Positions 1-7,209 of a DNA stretch of 18,253 nucleotides are shown in pieces (position 1 is the stretch's first letter; the number at the start of each line of letters is the position of its first letter). The notes under the pieces were generated by a model that was not told the DNA's origin, searched no databases, and saw only the letters and a program-made list of their open reading frames with translations. Made by a program: the position numbers and the translations under genes. The stretch is from Megasphaera hominis. GTDB taxonomy: Bacteria; Bacillota; Negativicutes; Veillonellales; Megasphaeraceae. The stretch lies in assembly GCF_014269395.1 (NCBI RefSeq), contig NZ_JACOGK010000045.1, positions 1 through 18,253 of the forward strand, given 5' to 3'.

Positions 1-370
1 ATTAGAGAAATTAGACAATTTAGATCAGACTCGAATTTATCTAATTTCTCCCGTTTCGTTATGATGATTATCTCATATCTTGGCAGGTGGGAGTATCCAT
101 GGTTTTATTTTACGCTTACTATATCTAAACATTATAAGAAAAAGGACCGAAAAAATTAAAAATAAATTACTGTCATGCCACCACATCCCTCCTTTTCCAA
201 AACCTGCCAGTCTAGTCCCATTCTTATGTCCTGTACCATTCCTGTTATGCCCTAAAAGAAGCGAATGGACAACGAAAAAATGTGTGTACTATGCTAAAAA
301 GATAAGTTCGTATTCATTTTAATTATAATATATAATTGGGTAACCATACAAAACAACGCATAAATCCTTA
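1..370. other. AT-rich intergenic region, no gene supported
   Basis: I see no supported gene here. An open frame from a TTG at 80 to 322 has no ribosome-binding site and its translation resembles no family I know. The only structure is an 11-bp inverted repeat, GAGAAATTAGA at 5-15 and TCTAATTTCTC at 40-50, with a 24-base loop. It could be the end of a terminator for a gene to the left of the window or the edge of a small element. No T-run follows it. Confidence 0.5.
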
Positions 371-400
371 TTGTTATTTTGTCCTCAAGAGGACTATAAT
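371..400 (+). promoter_or_regulatory. Promoter of autotransporter 1 with palindromic operator in the spacer
   Basis: TTGTTA (371-376), an 18-base spacer and a perfect TATAAT (395-400) form a good sigma-70/SigA promoter 136 bases before the start codon. The spacer carries GTCCTCAAGAGGAC (381-394), a perfect 6-bp inverted repeat with a 2-base centre that abuts the -10 box. A dimeric regulator bound there would cover the promoter, so it is a candidate operator. A second AT-rich motif at 427-463, similar to those before autotransporters 2 and 3, may be an alternative promoter. Confidence 0.6.
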
Positions 401-535
401 AGAATATGTATAAAAATATATTATGCAAATAAACTTATACATTATATTAAAAAATAACTAATTTTTAAGAATAATGTGTTTTGATTAAATTAGTGTTTCT
501 TCTGCTTTTGATATTTATGAGGAAAGGGGAGCATT

Positions 536-3500
536 ATGGGAAAGAAAAACGGAGTCTTAGCAGCATGCGTCCTGGCCAGTATAGCTGGTCTGGGATTTCC
601 AGGTACGCCGGTTCAGGCCGAAGGAATAACCTTCAGCGGTTCATCTGGCGGCAGTGTTACTGTGGTTACATCTGACGGCAGTACTGTGATTTCATCTGAC
701 GGTAGTGGTAGCGTTACTATTACCGTTCCTATTACGGTGACTATAAGCGGCGGTACGAGTACAGGGAATAACGATGGTACAACACCGGCTAGTGGCAACA
801 CACTCACTGTGGATGATGGCAGTACTATAGACGGTGCTATCGGCGGTAGTACGGTCACAACCGTAGAAAAGGCCATGACTGACAGTATCAAAGCCGACAC
901 GGTCAGCGGTAATACGCTTACTATAAGCGACGGTACCGTGTCCAACATGGCCGCCGGCGGGCTTTCTATCGCAGCTAATGTGACGGAAAATGAGGCGAAC
1001 TTATCCGTTACGGATTCCGGTACCGCCTCGGCAGTAGTCATGGCTGGGGGTATTTCCGGTACAGGCAATGCCAACACGAATACGCTCTCTATCAGCGGCG
1101 GCAGTGTATCTGAACTAGCTGCCGGCGGTGTTACTGACTATGGCGCCGCCTCAGGCAATAAGGTCACGATGAGCGGCGGTTCCGTCTATAAACTAGTCGG
1201 TGGCGCCTCTGTGGGCGGTGTTACTACCCTTAGTAATACATTGATTGATGATTTCAGCTCCTTAGGTTCCAGATTGGATTACAAGGGAACCGCCGGCGGT
1301 TCTACGGAAAACAATGAAGTAACCATGAGTGGCGGCTCGGCGACGTACGTCTGGGGTGCGTATAACTGGAACCTCACAGGAACGGCAGGAAATGCGGATG
1401 TAAACGGTAATCAGGTGACAATCAGCGATGCGGCCGTGGTCAATGGACAGGTAGTTGGCGGTGAAGCAGATGCTGGCAGTGCGGACGACAATGCAGTCAT
1501 CATCAAAGGCGGCACCTTTAATGGTGGTGCCTCTGGCATTGGACCCCAAGGTATGTCTGTTATTGGTGCCAACACTAACGTGGCTGGCAGCGGGGGTGCG
1601 AACACGAATAACAGTGTGACGATTTCCGGAGGCACCTTTGGGGAAACTGCCGTACAGTATGGCAATCGCATTATCGGGGCCTATTCCCAGAGCAACCAGG
1701 AAGATATTTCCGGCAACAGCGTCAACATTTCCGGCGGTACCTTCGGTCAGGCGGCTGGCAGTGTCAACTACGTTTATGGTGCGTATGACTGGGGCACTGG
1801 CAGCACCCTTTCCAAAAACACTGTCACCATTTCCGGCGGCACTTTGGATGCCAAGGGCGGCTATGATATAATCCTAGGCGCCTATGCAAAAACAGCTGGA
1901 ACAGGCAATACCTTATCCGGCAATAAGGTCAGCATCACCGGAGGTACCGTTGGCGGCTCCAGTGCTGCTGATGCAGTTCAGATCAAAGGCGCTCAGATCG
2001 GAGAGGGAAATTACGATGGTACGGCTTCAGAAAACACCGTTGATATTGATGGTACCAAGGTCACCTTTGGCAACATTTCCAGTATGGAAGTATCAGGTGG
2101 TGTTGTTAATCAGGGCACATCCACAGGTAACCAAGTCAATGTTAAGAATGCAACGCTAGCTGCTTCTTCTTCCTTAAACCTGATTGGCGGAGAAGTTATG
2201 GGGACTGGCACGGCGGAAGGGAATATCGTAACTATTTCAGACAGCACGCTGGGCTCTGAAACAGGCAGCGGTATTGCTGTACTGGGTGGCTTTAGTGCCT
2301 CCGGAAATGCTACGGGCAATACCATAACGCTCACAAATGTAACGGCCGATTCTGCCTCCAATCAGAATATCATCATCAGAGGCGGTTATGCGGCAGGCGA
2401 CGCCACAGACAATACCGTGAATATTAGCGGCGGTACCTATGGCACACATAGCCAGGCTGTCCAGATTATTGGTGGTCAGGCAGCGACTGGCAAGGCAACA
2501 GGAAATATCATCAATTACAGTGGTGGTACCGTTTCCGGTGATATGATAGGCGGCATAGCAAACGCCAATGCAGCCAATGACAACATCATTAACCTCAATG
2601 GAGCGCTGGAGACCACTTATACCCTTTACGGTGGTATTGGAGCCACGGCTGGCACCGGCAACACGCTAAACGTAAAAGCAGGTGACAGCGTCGTTGGCAG
2701 TATCCAGAATTTCCAAAAGCTTGATATTGCGCCTGATGCGTCTTTGACCGTAGGTGAGGCGGATTCAGCAAATGAAAATGCTCTGAATGTACAGCAAATT
2801 ATTCATTACGGATCCACTCTGACCAAGACGGGCGCTGGCATGCTGACAGTTAATAACACACTTGATACTTATTTGGGCGCCTACACCCAGGAAGCTGGCA
2901 CTACTAACCTGAATGCTGACTTGAACCTGGCAAATAAATTCGATATTCAAGCAGGTGTTCTGAATTTGAAAGATGTCACAATGGACGACCTGCATGCTAA
3001 ATTAGCTGCTGACGGGCTTACAACCACGAATACTGATGACCGACTGACCATTACTGGCATAAATGGTAGCTTAATGAATACTAAAGGAAGTCTTGTTACT
3101 GCCGAAGGCACCATTGTCAATGCGGGCAATATTACTGTTAAAGCTGGAAGTTTCATTGACGCCCAAGGTGCCTTGAACATCAGAGGCGACCTGTCTGCCG
3201 AAGCTTCTACTGTTACAGCGAACAATGCTACGGTAGGCGGCTCTGTCTCCTCCACGAACGGTTCTACCGTAACTCTGGGCGGCAGTGCTCTGTTCCTGAG
3301 CAAAGTGAATGTGGACACGGGCAGCACCCTGACCCTGAATGGCGGTACCTTAACGGCTGCAAAGCTCTCCGATGCCGTCACGGGTGGCGGCAAGGTGACC
3401 CTGGACGGCACGGCTACTCTCGCTACGACGGCGGACCAGATTTTTACCGATGCCAATACGACAGAAACTACGGCAGCTAGTACGAATACCCTGACCGATA

Positions 3501-5953
3501 CGGCGAATAATTCCGTAGTTTTCAAAGCCGGTACCTTATCGTTGAACAATGACTACAGCTATGCGTATCTGACTAATGTCCAAAGCGTCATGGATAAGAT
3601 TGAAAATTCCACGACCTCCCTCGTCATGACAGGCAATCTCGTCGATACGACGGGCATTAGCAACGCTATTTCCGTAGCCAACGCCAGCGCCATCGGTTCC
3701 AATGTCGCGTTGGATACAGTGACAGCTGCTACGAACGACCAAAATCTGGTCATCGGCGGGACCGCTGCCGATACGAATACTACTGCTGTATCCCAGGGCT
3801 TCAGCGTCGCAGCTCTCGACCTTGGTTCTGCAGATAGTGTCATCGTTACGGGCGGCCAGAGCCTGACCCTGGGCGGCAGCGGCACGACGGATGTCATTTC
3901 TACGACCAGTGATAATGCAGAAGTGTCCTTGACAGACGGCAGCAACCTGACCATCGGCAACAGTACGGTCGGCGCGGACCAGACGCTGAACGTCAATGCC
4001 TCTGTGGCCGCGACGGACAGCACGGTCACGACGAATGGCCAAACGAATATCGAAGGCACTGTCACCCTGACGAACTCTACCATTCAAGCCAATACCGGCA
4101 CGTTGACCGTGGCCCAGGACCTCACCACAGGTGGCACGTCTACCATTACGGGTAGTGTCGCTGTCGCTGGCGATATCGTAGCCACAGCTGCGGACGATGG
4201 CACGACAGCTACGCTGAACGTCGGTACCGATACGACAGCCGCTGCAGTCAGCGCCAAGAGTGCCAGCCTCGCTGGCGGTACACTCTATCTCGACCCGGTA
4301 TGGCAAAATGGCGATACCATCGGTGACGGCTCCAAGGCCGCTCTGGGCAGTGTGTCTGACGCAAAACTCGTTGTCGGCAACAACTCTACACTCACCTTGG
4401 GCTCGACAGATACATCCCTTGCCGAAAAGGCTTTTGCCGATACGGGCCTTTCGTGGGGTTCCGACGGCATCCTCTCGGCCCTTTATGTCAACAGCAGCCA
4501 GAGTCTGTCTAATAACAGCATCGTTGTCGATAGCGCCGCTTCTTCTACGAGCGGCACCGAATACGGCATCTTCACCATGGGCGCAAATTCCCTCCTGATG
4601 GTTAATGGCAGTGCCGTCACCTCGACAGCCGCCTTGACAAACGTGAAGAGCGTCAGCATGGATAGCAGTGCTAAGCTCTACATCGACGGTGCCACGAGCA
4701 GCACGACCTATAATATTCTCAGTGCAGCTAGCGGCGGTGATGTGAAGACAGATAACACGTGGTACGCTGATGCGAATGCAGCCACGAAGAATATCCTTAC
4801 AAACAACCAGCTTCTGAAATTCATTGGTGCTGACGGTAACGGCACGAGCCAATTTTCCGTTACAGCTATTGCGCAGGACGCTAGCGACGTCTATGGCAAG
4901 GCCATCATCGATCCGAACGTCGTTAATGCCGCCATGGCTGGTTCTGGTGCCAGTGCAGATTTCTTCAATAACGCTGTGAATAACCAAGTCAACACGACGA
5001 CGGCTCAACAGGCGAACGCCATCAACAGCCAGGCTGCTATGACCGAACTGGGCGGCGTTCAGCACGGTCTTTATACGGCCAACAACCTCTTTGATTCGGC
5101 TGTTATGAACCACTTGGCTGACCTCGAGCAGGCCGATAAAGATAAAGACATTTGGGCTCACTACATCCATTCCAAAGAAGACATCGACGGCCTCGCCCTC
5201 GCTACCCTTGGTGGCGCCTCTTACAAAGCCCAGTACAACGGCGTCATCGTCGGTTCTGATTTCTATACGAAAGGAAACGCCGTTGCCGGTGCAGCCTTTA
5301 CCTACATCGATGGCTCCCTCGACGGTAACACGAGCACGGCTACGACTAAGAACGATGCCGACTACTACGGCCTTAGCCTTTATGGCCGCCTCACACATGG
5401 CAGAACGAACTACTTGGGCGACATTTCCTGGCTCCACGGCAAAAATGACCTGACCCAGTACAACAGCCTGAAAGAACTCACAGGCTCCGTTTCGTCCAAT
5501 GCCTTCAGCGCCGGCGTCCGGGCTGAACAGAACTTCACCGCCGGCAAGGGTCTGCTCACGCCATACATTGGCCTCCGTTATGCCCACCTCGACTTCGGTG
5601 ACTACACGGATAGCATTGGCGTACACCACGACGCCGATACGGCCAATATCTGGCTCCTCCCCGTAGGTCTCCGCTACAGCCTCACCAGCCAGCATGGCAA
5701 CTGGACCATTAAGCCCATTGCCGAAGCCGGCTATCTCTGGACTCTGGGCGACCGTGACGGTGTAGAAACAGTCAGCCTCGACGGCCAAGCTAACGCCTTC
5801 GGTTTCGACCTCGCCGACCCCGGCACCTACTACGGCCGCCTAGGCGTAGAAGCCCAAAAAGGCGACATCACCTACGGCATCGGCTACCAATACCAAAAAG
5901 GCGACAGCGTCCGCAGCAACACGTGGATGGCCGCCGTACGCTATAAATTCTAA
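536..5953 (+). CDS. Autotransporter (type Va) with repeat-rich beta-helix passenger, AT1
   Basis: Intact 1805-residue surface protein. The ATG at 536 follows a purine-rich ribosome-binding site (GGAAAGGGGAG, 521-531). Residues 1-28 are a signal peptide (KK at 3-4, hydrophobic core, VQA cleavage motif), so it is exported by Sec. Residues ~50-740 consist of about 30-45-residue repeats of the type GN-x-VTISGGT...GGY/GAY, rich in Gly, Ser, Thr and Asn and with almost no Cys, as expected of a beta-helix passenger. Around residues 760-790 is a stretch like the autotransporter-associated beta-strand repeat (LTKTGAGMLTV). A different Thr/Ser/Ala-rich part follows to ~1500. Residues ~1536-1805 alternate aromatic and polar residues as an outer-membrane beta-barrel does (starting DKDIWAHY) and end in Phe. 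It should present its passenger on the cell surface, perhaps for adhesion; the ligand cannot be told. It is monocistronic. Codon use becomes more C-ending toward the barrel. Confidence 0.9.
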   Translation: MGKKNGVLAACVLASIAGLGFPGTPVQAEGITFSGSSGGSVTVVTSDGSTVISSDGSGSVTITVPITVTISGGTSTGNNDGTTPASGNTLTVDDGSTIDGAIGGSTVTTVEKAMTDSIKADTVSGNTLTISDGTVSNMAAGGLSIAANVTENEANLSVTDSGTASAVVMAGGISGTGNANTNTLSISGGSVSELAAGGVTDYGAASGNKVTMSGGSVYKLVGGASVGGVTTLSNTLIDDFSSLGSRLDYKGTAGGSTENNEVTMSGGSATYVWGAYNWNLTGTAGNADVNGNQVTISDAAVVNGQVVGGEADAGSADDNAVIIKGGTFNGGASGIGPQGMSVIGANTNVAGSGGANTNNSVTISGGTFGETAVQYGNRIIGAYSQSNQEDISGNSVNISGGTFGQAAGSVNYVYGAYDWGTGSTLSKNTVTISGGTLDAKGGYDIILGAYAKTAGTGNTLSGNKVSITGGTVGGSSAADAVQIKGAQIGEGNYDGTASENTVDIDGTKVTFGNISSMEVSGGVVNQGTSTGNQVNVKNATLAASSSLNLIGGEVMGTGTAEGNIVTISDSTLGSETGSGIAVLGGFSASGNATGNTITLTNVTADSASNQNIIIRGGYAAGDATDNTVNISGGTYGTHSQAVQIIGGQAATGKATGNIINYSGGTVSGDMIGGIANANAANDNIINLNGALETTYTLYGGIGATAGTGNTLNVKAGDSVVGSIQNFQKLDIAPDASLTVGEADSANENALNVQQIIHYGSTLTKTGAGMLTVNNTLDTYLGAYTQEAGTTNLNADLNLANKFDIQAGVLNLKDVTMDDLHAKLAADGLTTTNTDDRLTITGINGSLMNTKGSLVTAEGTIVNAGNITVKAGSFIDAQGALNIRGDLSAEASTVTANNATVGGSVSSTNGSTVTLGGSALFLSKVNVDTGSTLTLNGGTLTAAKLSDAVTGGGKVTLDGTATLATTADQIFTDANTTETTAASTNTLTDTANNSVVFKAGTLSLNNDYSYAYLTNVQSVMDKIENSTTSLVMTGNLVDTTGISNAISVANASAIGSNVALDTVTAATNDQNLVIGGTAADTNTTAVSQGFSVAALDLGSADSVIVTGGQSLTLGGSGTTDVISTTSDNAEVSLTDGSNLTIGNSTVGADQTLNVNASVAATDSTVTTNGQTNIEGTVTLTNSTIQANTGTLTVAQDLTTGGTSTITGSVAVAGDIVATAADDGTTATLNVGTDTTAAAVSAKSASLAGGTLYLDPVWQNGDTIGDGSKAALGSVSDAKLVVGNNSTLTLGSTDTSLAEKAFADTGLSWGSDGILSALYVNSSQSLSNNSIVVDSAASSTSGTEYGIFTMGANSLLMVNGSAVTSTAALTNVKSVSMDSSAKLYIDGATSSTTYNILSAASGGDVKTDNTWYADANAATKNILTNNQLLKFIGADGNGTSQFSVTAIAQDASDVYGKAIIDPNVVNAAMAGSGASADFFNNAVNNQVNTTTAQQANAINSQAAMTELGGVQHGLYTANNLFDSAVMNHLADLEQADKDKDIWAHYIHSKEDIDGLALATLGGASYKAQYNGVIVGSDFYTKGNAVAGAAFTYIDGSLDGNTSTATTKNDADYYGLSLYGRLTHGRTNYLGDISWLHGKNDLTQYNSLKELTGSVSSNAFSAGVRAEQNFTAGKGLLTPYIGLRYAHLDFGDYTDSIGVHHDADTANIWLLPVGLRYSLTSQHGNWTIKPIAEAGYLWTLGDRDGVETVSLDGQANAFGFDLADPGTYYGRLGVEAQKGDITYGIGYQYQKGDSVRSNTWMAAVRYKF

Positions 5954-5964
5954 ACAAAATTCAA

Positions 5965-5993
5965 GCCGCTGTTGCAAAGCAAGAGCCGTTTTT
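5965..5993 (+). terminator. Probable rho-independent terminator of AT1
   Basis: An imperfect stem of 11 positions (5965-5975 with 5979-5989, two mismatches, loop AAA) is followed by TTTTT (5989-5993). It starts 12 bases after the AT1 stop codon and lies before the racemase promoter, which fits its role. The stem is only moderately strong. Confidence 0.5.
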
Positions 5994-6052
5994 CCTACGA
6001 TAACCTTCCGACGCAGACCGAGCCTTAGAACAATTTCACGAAAACAATTTGT

Positions 6053-6081
6053 TTGAGGTTCACGTAGATGTGTAGTATACT
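6053..6081 (+). promoter_or_regulatory. Promoter of the racemase-family gene
   Basis: TTGAGG (6053-6058), a 17-base spacer and TATACT (6076-6081) match the SigA consensus at 4/6 and 5/6. Transcription would begin near 6088, about 40 bases before the start codon. The gene therefore appears to be transcribed independently of AT1. Confidence 0.55.
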
Positions 6082-6125
6082 GAAAAAATAATGATGCTTT
6101 TCTGTATCCTGCAAAGGAGGCCTTT

Positions 6126-6824
6126 ATGAAGAAAATCGGATTAATTGGCGGCACTGGGCCCGAATCGACCATTATGTATTATCGTGAACTAGAATACGGT
6201 GTTCAAAAACAGTTGCAAAAGCCCGTGTTTCCTCCTATGGTGATCGAGAGCCTTAGTGTCTTTCAAGTGTTGGAATATTGTGCTGAGCAGGATTATGAAG
6301 GATTAACCCGGTATTTGCTCCAGGGCATCTGCAATTTGGCTGCTGCCGGTGCTGAGTATGGGGCCTTTACGGGCATTACGCCCCATGTGGTCTTTGACGA
6401 CGTGGCGGCAAAGTCTCCGATTCCCTTGGTGAGTATGGTGGAAACTGCTGGTGATGAAGCGGAAAAATCACAGTGCAAGAGAGTAGGACTTTTGGGGACG
6501 TTACCTACGATGGAAGGTGATTTTTTCCAAAGAGCCTTTGCTAAACGGGGCATCTGCACGGTCACGCCCCATCAAGACGAAAGATTGTACATTGCTGATA
6601 AGATAAAAACGGAACTAGAATATGGCCAGGTAGTGCCGGCTACGCAGAAAAGGATGGTGGAAATTGCTGAAGGAATGATCACAGAGCACCACCTCGATGC
6701 CATCGTGCTAGGCTGTACGGAACTGCCATTGATCTTTGACCAGGTGACACTGCCCGTGCCTGCCTTGGATATGATGCGGCTGCATATCCAAGCTCTGATT
6801 CAGCTGATCTTACGAGAAGAGTGA
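6126..6824 (+). CDS. Aspartate/glutamate racemase family protein, first catalytic position Gly
   Basis: 232 residues, the usual length for the cofactor-independent Asp/Glu racemase family. The ATG at 6126 has a very strong ribosome-binding site, AAAGGAGG, 5 bases upstream. The N-terminal KIGLIGGTGPESTIMYYR and the second catalytic motif VLGCTELPL (Cys197) are clear. E. coli YgeA has the same spacing, with its second cysteine also at 197. Where aspartate racemases have Cys (MPCNTAH) and YgeA has Thr83, this protein has Gly83 in TGITPH, and the usual Asn is Ile84. With only one of the two catalytic acid/base residues it may work in one direction, use another substrate, or not racemise. Family members interconvert L- and D-amino acids in the cytoplasm. 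It stands alone between AT1 and the repeat-flanked cassette, so context does not help. Confidence 0.85.
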   Translation: MKKIGLIGGTGPESTIMYYRELEYGVQKQLQKPVFPPMVIESLSVFQVLEYCAEQDYEGLTRYLLQGICNLAAAGAEYGAFTGITPHVVFDDVAAKSPIPLVSMVETAGDEAEKSQCKRVGLLGTLPTMEGDFFQRAFAKRGICTVTPHQDERLYIADKIKTELEYGQVVPATQKRMVEIAEGMITEHHLDAIVLGCTELPLIFDQVTLPVPALDMMRLHIQALIQLILREE

Positions 6825-6925
6825 AACAGCAGGCTATCGGCTCTATGAGACATTGTATCCTGAGGAGAATGCACGTAGGGAAGAAGTGTTTTTTTGGATT
6901 CAACCTCTATCCCGGCTTCGCCGTA

Positions 6926-6947
6926 CTTTCTCCGATCACGGAGAAAG
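6926..6947 (+). repeat. Short hairpin in the racemase-cassette intergenic region
   Basis: CTTTCTCCG (6926-6934) and CGGAGAAAG (6939-6947) form a perfect 9-bp stem with loop ATCA. It lies 101 bases after the racemase stop and has no T-run, so it is not a classical terminator. A related short palindrome (TTCTCCA-TCA-TGGAGAA, about 17000-17016) sits inside the diverged repeat copy between AT2 and AT3, so it may be a decayed piece of the same kind of element. Nothing else is recognisable in 6825-6990. Confidence 0.45.
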
Positions 6948-6990
6948 CCAGTTGTGGTCCAATTTAGTAATTACTAACTAGCTGGAATTG

Positions 6991-7102
6991 CTTCAATCCT
7001 AGAGTAGTAACGGCGCAATGCCCGCACGGGGATTGGCTCTAGGATTGAATTCTTCAATCCTAGAGTAGTAACGGCGCAACGCCCGCACAGGGGCGTTGCG
7101 CT
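6991..7102. repeat. Left flanking repeat of the TerB/ATPase/helicase cassette
   Basis: Bases 7002-7102 match 12614-12714 over 101 positions without gaps, with seven differences, all transitions. The element consists of a half unit (6991-7032) followed by a full two-hairpin unit. Stem I is CTCTAGGATTGA at 7037-7048 paired with 7054-7065. Stem II is GCGCAACGCCC at 7074-7084 paired with 7091-7101, loop GCACAG. The copies at 12614 and 16982 keep the stems by compensatory changes. It does not code for protein. Its position just before the cassette promoter suggests a role in acquisition of the cassette, or insulation of it. Confidence 0.85.
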
Positions 7103-7106
7103 TTTT
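7074..7106 (+). terminator. Hairpin II of the left repeat acting as terminator
   Basis: A perfect 11-bp GC-rich stem (7074-7084/7091-7101) with a 6-base loop is followed by TTTTT (7102-7106). It looks like a rho-independent terminator and would stop transcription arriving from the racemase side just before the cassette promoter. Confidence 0.6.
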
Positions 7107-7108
7107 AG

Positions 7109-7138
7109 TTGCAATTTGTGTGGGCTTTATTTTATAAT
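7109..7138 (+). promoter_or_regulatory. Promoter of the TerB-ATPase-helicase operon
   Basis: TTGCAA (7109-7114), an 18-base spacer and a perfect TATAAT (7133-7138) lie just inside the left repeat. The untranslated leader is about 65 bases. The operon thus brings its own promoter within the repeat-bounded segment. Confidence 0.6.
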
Positions 7139-7209
7139 AAAAAGTACAAATGTTTGTTATTAAGAAAGCCTGGATACGCTGTTGACGGGCTGGAAAAGGA
7201 GAGATCCTC

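Noticed and set aside
80..322. 80-codon frame from TTG at the left end
   Set aside because: No ribosome-binding site before the TTG, AT-rich background composition and no recognisable protein features.
3536..5788. 750-codon open frame on the minus strand inside AT1
   Set aside because: It lies fully antisense to the clear autotransporter. It has no ribosome-binding site or family likeness and is explained by the C-ending codons of the real gene, which rarely give stops in that antisense frame.
6991..7102. CRISPR array, considered because of repeated CAATCCTAGAGTAGTAACGG units
   Set aside because: Only two units at the left locus, the material between them is the other arm of a hairpin rather than a unique spacer, and no cas genes are present.
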